The notes: a model not told the origin generated them from the letters alone. A stretch of DNA of 64,000 nucleotides from Sphingomonas caeni (GCF_026013415.1 NZ_JAPDOK010000009.1:1-64000), one strand, 5' to 3'. Positions 18,045 through 28,727 are shown, numbered from the stretch's first letter. Translations and numbers: made by a program.

Positions 18045-18082
18045 TCTTGACCCCGCTCGCCTGACCGAACATCGGTAATCCC

Positions 18083-20470
18083 ATGGCGACGCTCCCAGCA
18101 TCCCCCGCGCCGAAACCGCTCCTCCCGCTGCTCGCGGCCGTCCTTGCGGGCTTCGCCGCCGCCGCCATCGTCCTGCTCACCCTCAACGACCGCGCGGTCG
18201 CGATCGGGTTCGTCGGGGCGGGGCTGATCGCCGCCGCCACCATCTTCGCCGTACGCCGCATCATCCAGCCGATCGCCGCGGCCGAGCCGCTGATCGACTG
18301 GTCGGTCGCCCAGGCGCTCGCCTCCGCCAGCGACGATGCCCTTGCGGTCACCGATCGCGCCGGGCGGCTGGTCTGCGCAAATGACCGGTTCGAGATCCTC
18401 TTCGCCGGCTTCCCCACGCCGCCGGGCCTGCCGGTCAGCGATGGCGACGCCAACCGCCTCGGCGATGCCGGCCGCGCGGCGTGGCGCGACGGGGAAGGGC
18501 GGGCCGAGGGGCTCCAGGTGTTCGGCTCCCCCATCGCCGCGCGCGTCCAGCGGATCGGCGAGGACATCCTCGTCTGGCGCTTCATCGGCGTGCAGGCGCT
18601 CGATCTGACCGCGCAGGTCCAGGCGCTGATCGCGGGACATACCGGCGACCGGATGGGCGGGGCGGGGATCATGACCGTAATGGTCACCCCCGAAGGCCGC
18701 ATCCGCACCGCCAACCGCGTCTTCCGCCTGCGCGCGCTCGGCAGTGCCGAGGCCAATCCCGAGGGCCGTGACTTCGCCCGCCTGCTGATCACCGACAGCG
18801 CCGGGCTGGTCCGTTTCGAGCGGGAAGGGCTCACGGGTACGCCACTGCGCGTCCTCCAGATCCCCTTTCTCGAGGGCGAGGACGCCCCGATGCTCGTGGC
18901 CCTGCTCGACGAGGAGCCCGGCAAGGGCGTCGCCAGCCCCGCGATCGGCGCGAGCGCCACCGCGCATGTCCGCTCGCTGATCGCCTTGTTGCCCTCGGGG
19001 ATCGCTTTGGTCGACCGCGACGGGCGCTTCGTGAGCATGAACGATGCCTTCGTTCGCGCCACGCGGATCAACGCCGCCGCCCCGCCGCTCTATCCAGGCG
19101 ACCTGGTCGTGCGCGAGGACAAGGGTCCGCTCGCCGATGCGGTGCGCAAGTTCGCCGGGGGCCAGTCGCAATCGGCCGAGATGACCGTCCGCTTCGTCGA
19201 CGCTCCCGACGAGGGCGTCTCGATCAAGCTCGCCGGCGCGCGCGGGCTGGGCGATGCGGCGGTGCTGATCAGCCTCAAGGATTCGGGCGAGGAGGGGAAG
19301 CTCAAGCGCCAGGTCGCGCAGGCCACCAAGATGCAGGCGGTCGGCCAGCTCGCGGGCGGCGTTGCGCATGATTTCAACAATATCCTGACCGCGATCATCG
19401 GGCATTGCGACCTGATGCTCGAGCGCCATTCCCCCGGCGACGGCGATTATGACGACATCCAGCAGATCCGCGCCAATTCGAACCGCGCCGCGTCGCTGAC
19501 CCGCCAGCTCCTCGCCTTTTCGCGCCAGCAGACGCTGCGGCCGCAGATCCTCCAGCTGCCGGACGTGATCTCGGAGGTGTCGAACCTGCTCAAGCGCCTG
19601 CTCGGCGAGACGGTGATCCTCGACGTCAAGCATGGCCGCAATCTCGGCCCGGTCCGCGCCGATCCCGGCCAGCTCGAACAGGTCGTGGTCAATCTTGGCG
19701 TCAACGCCCGCGACGCAATGCTCTCGGCCAATCCGAACGGCGGCGGCACGCTCACCATCGAGACGATGGCGGTCAGTTCGGCGGACGTACGCGCGATGGA
19801 GGACGATATCCTCCCCGTCGGCGATTATACCGCGCTGCGCATCTCCGACACCGGCACCGGCATCCCGCCCGAGATCCTCGGCAAGATCTTCGAGCCCTTC
19901 TTCACGACCAAGGAGATCGGCAAGGGCACCGGCCTCGGCCTCTCCACGGTCTACGGCATCATCAAGCAATCGGGCGGCTTCATCTTCGCCGACAATAACG
20001 AGGCCGGCGGCGCCGAATTCACCATCTACCTGCCCGTCCACGCCGCCGCCGAGGATGCCGTCGCCAAGCCGCTTGCGCCCAAGGAAAAGCCTGCCGATCT
20101 CTGGGGCAGCGGCACGATTCTCGTGGTCGAGGACGAGGATATGGTCCGCACCATCGCCGAGCGCGCGCTGACGCGTCAGGGCTACACCGTCATCACCGCC
20201 GAGAATGGCGAGGTCGCGCTCGAGCTGCTCGAAACCGCCGAGCGGCCCGACCTGCTCGTCTCCGACGTGGTCATGCCGCTGATGGACGGCCCCACCATGG
20301 CGCGCCATGTCCGCGCCAAATATCCCGACCTGCCGATCCTGTTCATGTCGGGCTATGCCGAGGAGCAGCTGCGCAAGTCGATCGACCTCGACAATGTCGC
20401 CTTCCTGCCCAAACCCTTCTCGGTCCAGCAGCTGGCTGAAGCGGCGCGCGACATTATGCCTGCGAAATAA
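18083..20470 (+). CDS. cckA: CckA-like hybrid histidine kinase
   Basis: 795 residues: two N-terminal membrane helices (about 15-35 and 42-60), PAS-like regions (about 80-170 and 185-250, with another near 300-400), a dimerisation domain with [14 protein letters not shown] (phosphorylated His429), an HATPase domain ([32 protein letters not shown]), and a C-terminal receiver with phosphoacceptor Asp728 ([11 protein letters not shown]). This is the layout of CckA, which in Caulobacter phosphorylates ChpT and then CtrA and CpdR. chpT is not in this window. Confidence 0.88.
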   Translation: MATLPASPAPKPLLPLLAAVLAGFAAAAIVLLTLNDRAVAIGFVGAGLIAAATIFAVRRIIQPIAAAEPLIDWSVAQALASASDDALAVTDRAGRLVCANDRFEILFAGFPTPPGLPVSDGDANRLGDAGRAAWRDGEGRAEGLQVFGSPIAARVQRIGEDILVWRFIGVQALDLTAQVQALIAGHTGDRMGGAGIMTVMVTPEGRIRTANRVFRLRALGSAEANPEGRDFARLLITDSAGLVRFEREGLTGTPLRVLQIPFLEGEDAPMLVALLDEEPGKGVASPAIGASATAHVRSLIALLPSGIALVDRDGRFVSMNDAFVRATRINAAAPPLYPGDLVVREDKGPLADAVRKFAGGQSQSAEMTVRFVDAPDEGVSIKLAGARGLGDAAVLISLKDSGEEGKLKRQVAQATKMQAVGQLAGGVAHDFNNILTAIIGHCDLMLERHSPGDGDYDDIQQIRANSNRAASLTRQLLAFSRQQTLRPQILQLPDVISEVSNLLKRLLGETVILDVKHGRNLGPVRADPGQLEQVVVNLGVNARDAMLSANPNGGGTLTIETMAVSSADVRAMEDDILPVGDYTALRISDTGTGIPPEILGKIFEPFFTTKEIGKGTGLGLSTVYGIIKQSGGFIFADNNEAGGAEFTIYLPVHAAAEDAVAKPLAPKEKPADLWGSGTILVVEDEDMVRTIAERALTRQGYTVITAENGEVALELLETAERPDLLVSDVVMPLMDGPTMARHVRAKYPDLPILFMSGYAEEQLRKSIDLDNVAFLPKPFSVQQLAEAARDIMPAK

Positions 20471-20511
20471 GCACTTGGCGTAACGATACCGATCTGTAAG
20501 AAATTCGCCGC

Positions 20512-20862
20512 ATGGCCGCCCAACGCATCCTGATCGTCGAGGACGAACCGCTGATCGCGATGATGCTCGAGGATTTCCTGGAAGCGCTCGGCCGCGAGCT
20601 GGTGGGCGTGGCCGACAGCGTCGCCGATGCGATCGCCGCAGTCGAGATTGGCGGGATCGACGCTGCGATCCTCGACGTCAATCTGCGCGGGGGCGAACAG
20701 AGCTGGGCCGTCGCCGACGCGCTGGCGAAGGCGGGCATCCCCTTCCTGCTCTCGACTGGCGCGGGCGGCGACAGCATCGCCGAGGCCTATCGCGGCCGCC
20801 CGACGCTCTCCAAGCCCTTCACCATGGACGCGGTGGAGCGGGCGCTCGACGCGCTCGTCTGA
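20512..20862 (+). CDS. single-domain response regulator
   Basis: 116 residues, a receiver domain only: acidic pocket EDEP (residues 10-13), phosphoacceptor Asp55 in AAILDVNLRG, and the LSKPF lysine near residue 98. FLLSTGAGG near 84-92 recalls the FATGUY loop of alphaproteobacterial single-domain regulators but is degenerate. Without an output domain it probably acts by phosphotransfer or protein binding. It lies 41 bp after the kinase gene. Confidence 0.9.
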   Translation: MAAQRILIVEDEPLIAMMLEDFLEALGRELVGVADSVADAIAAVEIGGIDAAILDVNLRGGEQSWAVADALAKAGIPFLLSTGAGGDSIAEAYRGRPTLSKPFTMDAVERALDALV

Positions 20863-21771
20863 CTATCGCGCCCAATGCTCGAGGAATTCGGGCAGGTTGG
20901 GCAGCACGTCGATCATTCCGTGGAGCAGCACGACGAGCATCAGGCTCCGCGTCCGCGCCCAGACCGTCCCGAAGAACAGGCTGAGCGGCGAGAGCGTCGC
21001 CACGGTGAACGCCATCACCTGCACCACATCGGGCGACCAGCCATCGGTCTCGGCATTGCCGCGCAGATAGAGGCCGGGGACATGCGCCAGCGCGAACAGG
21101 ATCGAGGCGAGCGGCACCGCCGCCATCGGTGACTTGAGCACCGCCGCGAGTCTGCTCTGGAGCACCGCGCGGAACAGGAATTCCTCGCACAGCCCCGCCT
21201 CCAGCGTGATCCAGAGATACGAGACCGGCGCCGCCCAGAGCAGGGTCGCCCGGCTCGGATGCAAGTCCCCGATCTGCTTGAGCGACGGGCTCACCACCGC
21301 GAGCAGCCCGAGAAAGATCAGGCTCAGCACCACCAGCACCGGCCAGAAGCCCCGCCGCTCGGTGCCGCTGTCGAACAGCGGCTTCACCCGCGCGCCCAGC
21401 GCGATCAGCAGGAAGGCGGGCAGGGCGACATGCACCACCAGCTTGCCCGCCAGCACGATGATATCCTGTGCCTGCCCCGCCTCGGCCAGCGCCCTGAGCG
21501 CGCCCATTCCCCAGCCGAGAAAGGCGAAGGCATAGAGGACAAGGTAGAGCAGCACCGCGCCCAGCTCGAGCCCCGGGCGGTCCACCGGCGTCTCGGGCGG
21601 GTCGGTCCGCAGCGTAAGCACCCAGGCGATCCCGGTGCATACCACCCCGAAAATGCCGAGCGAGATCAGCGGAAAGGTCCAGTCGGCCCCCTTCATCGCC
21701 AGATATCCGGTCGCCGCGGCCCACAGCATGGCATAGATGCCCCAGGCGGTGAGATTGGCGCGGTTCGTCAT
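20863..21771 (-). CDS. CPBP family intramembrane protease
   Basis: 302 residues, seven or eight transmembrane helices. The catalytic motifs of the CPBP (Abi/Rce1-like) family are present: Glu196-Glu197 and Arg201 in LCEEFLFRAVLQ, His230 in LFALAHV, and a final His in LLHGMIDVLPN. The substrate is unknown. A strong AGGAGG lies 7 bp before the ATG. Its stop directly abuts the stop of the convergent regulator gene. Confidence 0.9.
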   Translation of the reverse strand: MTNRANLTAWGIYAMLWAAATGYLAMKGADWTFPLISLGIFGVVCTGIAWVLTLRTDPPETPVDRPGLELGAVLLYLVLYAFAFLGWGMGALRALAEAGQAQDIIVLAGKLVVHVALPAFLLIALGARVKPLFDSGTERRGFWPVLVVLSLIFLGLLAVVSPSLKQIGDLHPSRATLLWAAPVSYLWITLEAGLCEEFLFRAVLQSRLAAVLKSPMAAVPLASILFALAHVPGLYLRGNAETDGWSPDVVQVMAFTVATLSPLSLFFGTVWARTRSLMLVVLLHGMIDVLPNLPEFLEHWAR

Positions 21772-21861
21772 GGATATCCTCCTGACATGGTGAATTAGTC
21801 ACATAACACACTAAAGTCCATAGCGCTGGCGAAACGACTTTGGCCGTGCCAGCATCGGCCC

Positions 21862-22584
21862 ATGACCCGCTTCGTCACCCGCCGCCGCGCGATCGCCGCC
21901 GCCGCCATCCTCGCGGTGCTGCTTGCGCTGCTCTTCGTCACCTTCGAGATCAGCAAGGCCGCCTGCTGGCAGCTGATCGGCACGCCGGTCTGCAAGGTCG
22001 AAACCGACGAAAAGCTGATTGCGCTCACCTTCGACGACGGACCCACCCCGCTCGGCGTCGACGCGGTCCTCCCCGTGCTCGAGCGCTATGGCGCGCACGC
22101 CACCTTCTTCCTCGTCGGGCAGGAGATGGAATGGCACCCTGGCCAGGCCCAGCGCCTCGTCGCGGCGGGCCACGAGCTCGGCAATCACAGCTTCTACCAC
22201 CAGCGCATGTGGGGCCTCTTCCCCGGCAGCTACGAGGCCGAGATCCGCCGCACCGACGCGCTGCTCCGCGCCGCGGGCCAGCCCAACCCGCATTTCTTCC
22301 GCCCGCCCAACGGCAAGAAGCTCACCGGCCTCCCGATCGCGGTCGCCCGCGCCGGTTACACCACCGTCACCTGGGACTATGAGGACCAGATGACCGGCCC
22401 CAGCGCGCGTGCTTTCGCCGACACCACCCTCGCGCGGGTGAAGCCCGGATCGATCGTGGTGATGCACGTCATGTACAAGCCCGGCCAGGTCCAGCGCGAC
22501 GCGCTCCCGCTGATCCTCGAAGGGCTGAAGGCGCGGGGCTATCGCGTGGTGACGGTCGGCGAGTTGCTCAAGCACGCGCGCTGA
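21862..22584 (+). CDS. polysaccharide deacetylase, membrane-anchored
   Basis: 240 residues: a basic N terminus, one helix (about 10-29) that anchors or exports it, then a NodB domain with TFDDGPT (Asp58, Asp59), metal ligands His109 and His113 in NHSFYH, RPPNGK, and a C-terminal HVM motif where many members have the catalytic His. It removes N-acetyl groups from a glycan such as peptidoglycan or an exopolysaccharide; the substrate cannot be told. Divergent from the CPBP gene. Confidence 0.92.
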   Translation: MTRFVTRRRAIAAAAILAVLLALLFVTFEISKAACWQLIGTPVCKVETDEKLIALTFDDGPTPLGVDAVLPVLERYGAHATFFLVGQEMEWHPGQAQRLVAAGHELGNHSFYHQRMWGLFPGSYEAEIRRTDALLRAAGQPNPHFFRPPNGKKLTGLPIAVARAGYTTVTWDYEDQMTGPSARAFADTTLARVKPGSIVVMHVMYKPGQVQRDALPLILEGLKARGYRVVTVGELLKHAR

Positions 22585-22601
22585 CGATTTTTCGCCGGGG
22601 A

Positions 22602-22628
22602 TGTCACATCCGGCAAGCCTGTCTCGTC
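22602..22628 (+). promoter_or_regulatory. ECF41-type promoter
   Basis: TGTCACA at 22602-22608, then exactly 16 bp, then CGTC at 22625-22628. This equals the consensus reported for ECF41 sigma factors (TGTCACA-N16-CGTC, from memory of the literature). It lies 30 bp before the start of the carboxymuconolactone decarboxylase gene, which precedes an ECF41 sigma gene. The sequence is seen; control by that sigma factor is inferred. Confidence 0.8.
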
Positions 22629-22658
22629 ATGTCATCGCAAGCTAGAAGGAGCATTGAG

Positions 22659-23123
22659 ATGACTGCCCGAATGAACCCCTATGCCCATAGCGGCCTTACC
22701 CAGCCGCTCATCGATTTCGCGACCAGTTCGGCCGCGGCGAGCGGGCTCGAGCACAGCCTGCTCGATCTGGTGAAGATCCGCGCTTCGCAGATCAACCGCT
22801 GCGCGATCTGTCTCCACATGCATTCGCGCGATGCGCGCAAGGCCGGCGAGACCGAAATGCGCGTGACCATGCTGAGCGCCTGGCAGGAATCGCCGCTCTA
22901 TTCGGCGCGCGAACGCGCCGCGCTCGGATGGACCGACGCGCTGACCCGGCTCGCCGATCATGACGTCTCCGACCAAGCCTATGCCGCGGTCGAGGCCGAA
23001 TTCAGCGAAGCCGAACGTGTCGCGCTCACCATCGCGATCGGCACGATCAATGCCTTCAACCGCCTCGGCGCGGGGTTTCGCCTTAGCCACACGGTTGCCG
23101 CCGCCGACCGGAAGGCCGCGTGA
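22659..23123 (+). CDS. carboxymuconolactone decarboxylase/AhpD-like protein
   Basis: 154 residues, all-helical AhpD-like fold. The redox motif is Cys48-Ala-Ile-Cys51 with His55 (INRCAICLHMH), typical of AhpD-related members; MNPYAHSG opens the protein. It may act as a thiol-dependent peroxidase or reductase. It overlaps the sigma gene (TGATG) and is preceded by an ECF41 promoter. Carboxymuconolactone decarboxylase-like proteins are the commonest partners of ECF41 factors (family knowledge). AAGGAG sits 9 bp before the ATG. Confidence 0.92.
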   Translation: MTARMNPYAHSGLTQPLIDFATSSAAASGLEHSLLDLVKIRASQINRCAICLHMHSRDARKAGETEMRVTMLSAWQESPLYSARERAALGWTDALTRLADHDVSDQAYAAVEAEFSEAERVALTIAIGTINAFNRLGAGFRLSHTVAAADRKAA

Positions 23124-24004
23124 TGGCGAGCGCCGCCCCGCCGTCGCCCGACGCCGCGGCGGCGTTCGACGCGCTGCGTCCGCGCCTGGTGCGCATCGCC
23201 TATCGCATGCTCGGATCGGTCGCGGACGCGGAGGATGTGGTGCAGGACGCCTGGCTACGCTGGGAAGGCGTCGATCGCGCCGCCGTGCTGGAGCCCGAGG
23301 CGTTCCTGCGCCGCATCGTCACGCGGCTCTGCCTCGATCTGCTCAAATCGGCGCGGCGGCAGCGCGAGACCTATATCGGCCCCTGGCTCCCCGATCCGGT
23401 GGTCGAGGAAGAGGAAGTGGCGGACGACGTCACGCTACCGCTGATGCTCGCGCTCGAGCGCCTCTCGCCGCTCGAGCGTGCCGCGTTCCTGTTGCACGAC
23501 GTGTTCGGTCTCGGCTTCGACGAGATCGCCGCTACGATCCAGCGCGATCCCGCCGCCTGCCGCCAGCTGGCGAGCCGCGCGCGGGCACATGTCCGCGCCG
23601 AACGTCCGCGCTTCGATGTGCCGCAGGAGCGCGGCGAGGCGATCGCCCAGGCGTTCTTCGCCGCATCTCGCAGCGGCGATATGGCCGGCCTCAGCGCGCT
23701 GCTCTCCGCCGATGTCGCGATGCATTCGGACGGCGGCGGCCTCCGCCCGGCCGCGCCCGATGTCATCCTCGGCGCCGATCACGTGCTGAAGCTCCACAAG
23801 GGCTTCGCGGTGCTCTTCGCCAAACATGGTTGGGAGCTGGTCCGCTATGCCCGGATCAACGGCCTGCCGGGCTTCGTCACGCGCGAGGCCGATGGCATGA
23901 TCCAGACGACCGCCCTCGACATCCGGGACGGCCGGATCGCCGCCATCTATATCCAGCGTAACCCGGAGAAGCTGAGGCATCTGGCGGGCGAGGCGCTGCA
24001 TTGA
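23123..24004 (+). CDS. ECF41-type sigma factor with SnoaL-like C-terminal domain
   Basis: 293 residues. Sigma region 2 spans about 15-80 (AYRMLGSVADAEDVVQDAWLRW) and region 4 about 110-160, followed by a SnoaL-like domain. The three ECF41 signature motifs are present: WLPDP (88-92), DGGG (203-206) and C-terminal NPEKL (280-284). No anti-sigma gene adjoins; in this group the fused C-terminal domain modulates activity. It recognises TGTCACA-N16-CGTC promoters and one lies just upstream. A GTG at 23120 is an alternative start. Confidence 0.94.
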   Translation: MASAAPPSPDAAAAFDALRPRLVRIAYRMLGSVADAEDVVQDAWLRWEGVDRAAVLEPEAFLRRIVTRLCLDLLKSARRQRETYIGPWLPDPVVEEEEVADDVTLPLMLALERLSPLERAAFLLHDVFGLGFDEIAATIQRDPAACRQLASRARAHVRAERPRFDVPQERGEAIAQAFFAASRSGDMAGLSALLSADVAMHSDGGGLRPAAPDVILGADHVLKLHKGFAVLFAKHGWELVRYARINGLPGFVTREADGMIQTTALDIRDGRIAAIYIQRNPEKLRHLAGEALH

Positions 24005-24078
24005 AATCCCGGTTGCGGCCAGGATGAGATCGGGCCGCGCGGACTCGACAACCCGCCGGGTGCGCCTAAGCCTGTTCC

Positions 24079-25263
24079 ATGGACTTCGCCGACCTCCTCG
24101 CTCCCGTTCCCGTCCGGACCTTCCTCGACGAGACCTATGACCGCGTGCCGCTCCACATCCCGGCTACCGGCGAGGCGGGCGAGCACCGCCGCGCCTTGCT
24201 CTCCTGGTCCCGGCTCAACGCGCTGCTCGGCATTGCCGGTCATTGGCGCCAGGAGAATATCAAGCTGCTCCTCAACGGAGCTCCGCTGCCGACCGAACAT
24301 TATCTCGACGATGTCGCCACGTCGGTGGGTTTTGAGCGGCGTGCCGATCCCGCCAAGATCGAATCGCTCCTCGCCCTGGGCGCGAGCCTCGTCGCCGATG
24401 CGGTCGAGAATGCTTGCGCCGAACTAAAACAGGTCACCACCATGCTGGGCGGCCGGTTCCTCGGCAACTCAAGCGCCAACGCCTATTGCTCCTTCCAGGG
24501 CGTCCAGGCCTTTCGCAGCCATCTCGACCTGCACGATGTGTTCGCGGTTCATTGCGAGGGCGAGAAGGTCTGGCGCATCTACCGCAACCGCGCCGCCGAT
24601 CCCGTCGATCAGCATGGCGGGCCCGATGCGCAGGCGGAAATCGATGCCGCCAAGGGGCCGGTGCTGATGGAGGTCCGCATGCGCCCCGGCGACCTGCTCT
24701 ACATCCCGCGCGGCTATTATCACGACGCGCTGGCCTGGTCGGAAGCGTCGCTCCACATCACCTTTTCGGTCGCGCGCCACAGCGGGCGGATCCTGTTCCG
24801 CATCCTGGAGGAACTGGCGATGCGCGACCCGCTATTCCGCGCCTGGCTCCCCGATGCCCGCGCCGATGGCGGGCGCCTGCTCGCCGACCGGCTCGCGCTG
24901 CTGTCGGAGCGCGCCGCCGAACTGATGCGGACCCCGGCCTTCCTGTCCACGCTCGTCAACGAGCAGCTTGAGCTGGCCAGACCGTTTCGCGAACTGGCGC
25001 TCCCCGAGCGTCCCCGGCCGGACTTCTTCGTGCGGAGCGAGCATCCGTGCCGGGTCGAGCTGGACGAGGAAGGAGCGACGCTGGCCTGGGATGGCGGCGA
25101 GGCCCCGCTCGGCCTGATGGAGGCGCCCGCGCGCTGGTTCCTCGGCCAGAGCCTCGTCTCGTTCCAGCAGCTGGCGGCGCATTATCCCCAGCATGGCGAG
25201 GAGGCGCTGAGAGCGTTGGTCCAGCTGCTCCAGCGGGCGGGGCTGGTCGCGCCGCGCGCCTGA
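24079..25263 (+). CDS. JmjC/cupin-4 2-oxoglutarate oxygenase
   Basis: 394 residues. The JmjC core holds the iron ligands His148 and Asp150 (SHLDLHDVF) and His215 ([11 protein letters not shown]), with LYIPRG as the family marker; the C-terminal third (about 240-394) is a helical plus winged-helix-like region. This matches the RoxA/NO66-type ribosomal oxygenases, which hydroxylate ribosomal proteins, but the target here is unknown. It starts 74 bp after the sigma gene. Confidence 0.88.
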   Translation: MDFADLLAPVPVRTFLDETYDRVPLHIPATGEAGEHRRALLSWSRLNALLGIAGHWRQENIKLLLNGAPLPTEHYLDDVATSVGFERRADPAKIESLLALGASLVADAVENACAELKQVTTMLGGRFLGNSSANAYCSFQGVQAFRSHLDLHDVFAVHCEGEKVWRIYRNRAADPVDQHGGPDAQAEIDAAKGPVLMEVRMRPGDLLYIPRGYYHDALAWSEASLHITFSVARHSGRILFRILEELAMRDPLFRAWLPDARADGGRLLADRLALLSERAAELMRTPAFLSTLVNEQLELARPFRELALPERPRPDFFVRSEHPCRVELDEEGATLAWDGGEAPLGLMEAPARWFLGQSLVSFQQLAAHYPQHGEEALRALVQLLQRAGLVAPRA

Positions 25264-25265
25264 AT

Positions 25266-25817
25266 TCAGTTGCCCCGCATCAGCGCGTCGACGCTCATCC
25301 CGCCGGCCAGCGCCCTGTCCACCCGAACCCGCGCATCGTAATAGATGAGGGCAGAGGGCGTCTGCCCCGCACGCCGCAGCGTTTCCGCCTCGGCCGCGCT
25401 CAGGCTGCTCTCACCCGCGACATGGTCGCAATAGCCCTCGATCGCCCAGCGCGGATAGCTGACCGCGGCGAATATCCCGTAGCGCCTATAGATCAGCAGA
25501 TGCGCGCTCTCGTGCGCGATCGTCCCGTTCAGCGTGCGGTCGCCGCCCATCGCCGCGCCGTTCAGCACGGTGTCGCGCCCGATATCGCTCAGATTGACGA
25601 CGATCGAGGTCGAGAGCGGCCTTGTGACCGCGAAGGCGCCGCGCGAATTGGGCAGCGACAGGATCGCGATTTCGTCGTCATTGCCGCACCATCGGCGCGG
25701 CTTTTCCCTCCCGCAAGCGGCATTCAGGCGCTTTTTGTTCCATTTTGTTCGTTCCGCTCTTGTTCTTTCGGAACAAATGGGATACGCCGTATCCAACAGA
25801 AACGAATTGGTGGACAT
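25266..25817 (-). pseudogene. HExxH metallopeptidase-like fragment, probably 5'-truncated
   Basis: The reading frame allows 183 residues, but only those after about 42 look like a protein: [24 protein letters not shown], and [17 protein letters not shown] with a zincin HExxH motif, then [12 protein letters not shown]. The preceding 42 residues are read backwards through the recA promoter and SOS boxes and carry no signal peptide. Exported proteins of this type normally have one plus an N-terminal segment, so I infer that the 5' part was lost. A short functional gene with a non-ATG start cannot be excluded. Confidence 0.5.
25751..25765 (+). promoter_or_regulatory. SOS (LexA) box upstream of recA
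   Basis: GTTCCGCTCTTGTTC matches the alphaproteobacterial LexA operator GTTC-N7-GTTC. Further GTTC half-sites at 25737 and 25747, and a GTTC-N5-GAAC palindrome at 25762-25774, make this a cluster. It lies about 80 bp before the recA start, as expected for a DNA-damage-inducible recA. Confidence 0.85.
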
Positions 25818-25841
25818 CTTTCAGTGGCGAGGGCATCGAAA

Positions 25842-26927
<1,086 letters not shown>

Positions 26928-26952
26928 GTTAGGGGCTACCCCCTAACTTTCC
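26928..26952 (+). terminator. recA terminator
   Basis: GTTAGGGG and CCCCTAAC form a perfect 8-bp stem with a 4-nt loop, starting directly after the recA stop and followed by TTTCCTAACTTT. Confidence 0.7.
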
Positions 26953-26956
26953 TAAC

Positions 26957-26992
26957 TTTCGGTCGCGCCGCCGCGCTTGACGCGCGAGGCTG
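26957..26992. repeat. 36-bp repeat, left copy flanking the M20 peptidase gene
   Basis: Starts TTTCGGTCGCGCCGCCGCGC and contains CGCGCTTGACGCGCG. It matches 28692-28727 at 33 of 36 positions in the same orientation. Either a dispersed REP-like unit or a direct repeat bounding an inserted segment. Confidence 0.7.
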
Positions 26993-27029
26993 CGCCCACG
27001 GCACCCATGCGGGGCCGTGTGCGCGCGCG

Positions 27030-28469
27030 TCATCGCATCAGCGCCGCCGCCTTCATCAGCCGATAGGTGAACTCGACGCCCTCCGCGAAGGCCCGGACGC
27101 TGATCCGCTCGTCCCTGCCGTGCGCGCGGATGTCGTCGGGATCGTAGAAGATCGACATGGCGCCATAGGTCGGCATACCGGCGGCGCGCGTATAGACCGA
27201 GTCCGATCCGCCCGTGTCCATCACCGGCATCACGGTCAGCCCGGGCCACATGCTCTGCACCGTCTGCGTGAACAGCGCGGTCACTTCCGGCGTCGGCGGC
27301 GATTCGGGGCTAGGAACCACCGGGCGGATTTCGGTCAAGGCGATGCCGGGGTCGCCGATCGCTTCGGCCAGCGCGGCTTTCACCTCCTCGATGCGCTCGC
27401 CCGGGATCACACGGCACTGCACCGTGGCCTTGGCGCGCTGGGGCAGGGCGTTCTCGGCATGCCCGCCCGACAATTGGGTGGCGACGCAGGTCGTCCGCAG
27501 ATTGGCGTTGCGCTCGGGATTCATGCTCAGCCGATCCGCCGCTTGCCGGTCGGCGCTGCGGGCCACGGCACGCATGTCGATGGCGGTCTGGCCTTGTTCG
27601 AGCGCTGCCGTCCGGGTGAAATAGGCGCGCGTGGTGTCGGTCAGATGCACCGGGAAGCGCAGTCCCTCGATCCGCTCCAGGGCATGGGCGAGCCGGTAGA
27701 TGGCATTGTCGGGCCGCGGCACCGACGAGTGCCCGCCGGGGTTGGTCGCTTCGACCTCGAACGCAGCATAGATCTTCTCGCTGGTCTGGAAGCCGTAGAA
27801 GAGCCGCCGGCCGTCCCGGATCGTGCCCCCGCCTGCATCGGCATTGAGCACCAGCCCGGCGTCGATCAGGCCGCGATGGGTTTTCAGCAGGAAATCGACA
27901 CCGTCATAATCGGTGACCTCCTCGTCCGCGGTGAAGGCGACGATGATATCGCGCTCGGGAACAAAGCCTTCCTGCTTGAGCCGGATCAGCGCCGTCAGGA
28001 TCGCGGCGACCTCGCCCTTGATGTCCATCGTGCCGCGGCCATAATACCAGCCATCGGCCTCGGTCAGCGTGAACGGGTCATGGGTCCAGTCCTGCGGCAG
28101 CGCCTCCACCACATCGAGATGCGCCAGGAACAGCACCGGTTTGCCCGCGCCCTTGCCGCGAAGCCGAACCACCACATTCGCCTGGTCAGGCGCCGCGTCC
28201 GGCGCCAGCAACCGGATATCGCTGTCCGGAAACCCCGCCGCCCGCAGGCGCCGTATCACGGCCTGGGCCGCCACCCGCGTGCCGTTCTTCTGCACGGTGT
28301 TGATCCCCACCAGCTCGGCCAGCGTCGCGCGCGCGGCCGGCAGGTCCTGGGCGCGGACGGCCGGCGCGAAGAGGAGGGCGAGGGCCGGGATCGCGTGCGA
28401 CAGGCTTCGCGCGGCGATCCGCGCCTTGCCTGGAAAAGGGGCGCGGCGCGCCGGCCTGTTCGGCATCAT
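27030..28469 (-). CDS. exported M20 family zinc peptidase
   Basis: 479 residues with a signal peptide ending APAVRA before QDLPAARATL. The two-zinc site of the M20/ArgE/DapE family: His117 and Asp119 (AHLDVV), bridging Asp149 (GRGTMDIKGE), catalytic Glu183 with Glu184 (ADEEVTD); a lid dimerisation domain follows at about 240-360. Likely a periplasmic dipeptidase or carboxypeptidase. The start is one of two adjacent ATGs at 28469/28466, 10 bp after GGAGACGAAAGAG. The gene is flanked by 36-bp direct repeats. Confidence 0.9.
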   Translation of the reverse strand: MMPNRPARRAPFPGKARIAARSLSHAIPALALLFAPAVRAQDLPAARATLAELVGINTVQKNGTRVAAQAVIRRLRAAGFPDSDIRLLAPDAAPDQANVVVRLRGKGAGKPVLFLAHLDVVEALPQDWTHDPFTLTEADGWYYGRGTMDIKGEVAAILTALIRLKQEGFVPERDIIVAFTADEEVTDYDGVDFLLKTHRGLIDAGLVLNADAGGGTIRDGRRLFYGFQTSEKIYAAFEVEATNPGGHSSVPRPDNAIYRLAHALERIEGLRFPVHLTDTTRAYFTRTAALEQGQTAIDMRAVARSADRQAADRLSMNPERNANLRTTCVATQLSGGHAENALPQRAKATVQCRVIPGERIEEVKAALAEAIGDPGIALTEIRPVVPSPESPPTPEVTALFTQTVQSMWPGLTVMPVMDTGGSDSVYTRAAGMPTYGAMSIFYDPDDIRAHGRDERISVRAFAEGVEFTYRLMKAAALMR

Positions 28470-28569
28470 TCTCTTTCGTCTCCGTTCTTCTGCGCGGAGT
28501 ACGCGAACCCTCATCTGTTCGGATGCGTCGGCGCCCGCCGCCATCGAGCATCCGATAGCGAAAAATTAT

Positions 28570-28584
28570 GTTCCCCTATTGTTC
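28570..28584 (+). promoter_or_regulatory. second SOS (LexA) box, no repair gene attached
   Basis: GTTCCCCTATTGTTC fits GTTC-N7-GTTC exactly and is followed by ATTGGGAAC, which gives a GTTC-ATTGG-GAAC palindrome very like the one upstream of recA (GTTC-TTTCG-GAAC). The M20 peptidase start is 101 bp away on the other strand and the metallo-hydrolase start is 250 bp downstream. Confidence 0.7.
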
Positions 28585-28691
28585 ATTGGGAACATTTAGT
28601 GTACATCATCAACCAGACGTGGAAAATCGGGGAGCGGATCTCCGGTCCTGGCTAGCGCGGAGAAGCACGCGGCGGCCTGAGCGTCACACAG

Positions 28692-28727
28692 TTTCGGCCG
28701 CGCCGCCGCGCTTAATGCGCGAGGCTG
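28692..28727. repeat. 36-bp repeat, right copy flanking the M20 peptidase gene
   Basis: Starts TTTCGGCCGCGCCGCCGCGC. Same orientation as 26957-26992, with three substitutions. Internally it can form CGCGC-TTAAT-GCGCG. Confidence 0.7.

Noticed and set aside
15786..20308. Very long minus-strand open frames (669 and 852 residues) opposite the M13 peptidase and CckA genes
   Set aside because: Antisense shadows of high-G+C genes. They read as low-complexity Arg/Asp/Gly strings and overlap well-supported genes on the other strand.
25737..25750. GTTC-CATTTT-GTTC as a second recA operator
   Set aside because: The spacer is 6 and not 7 bp, so it does not fit the LexA consensus; noted only as extra half-sites.
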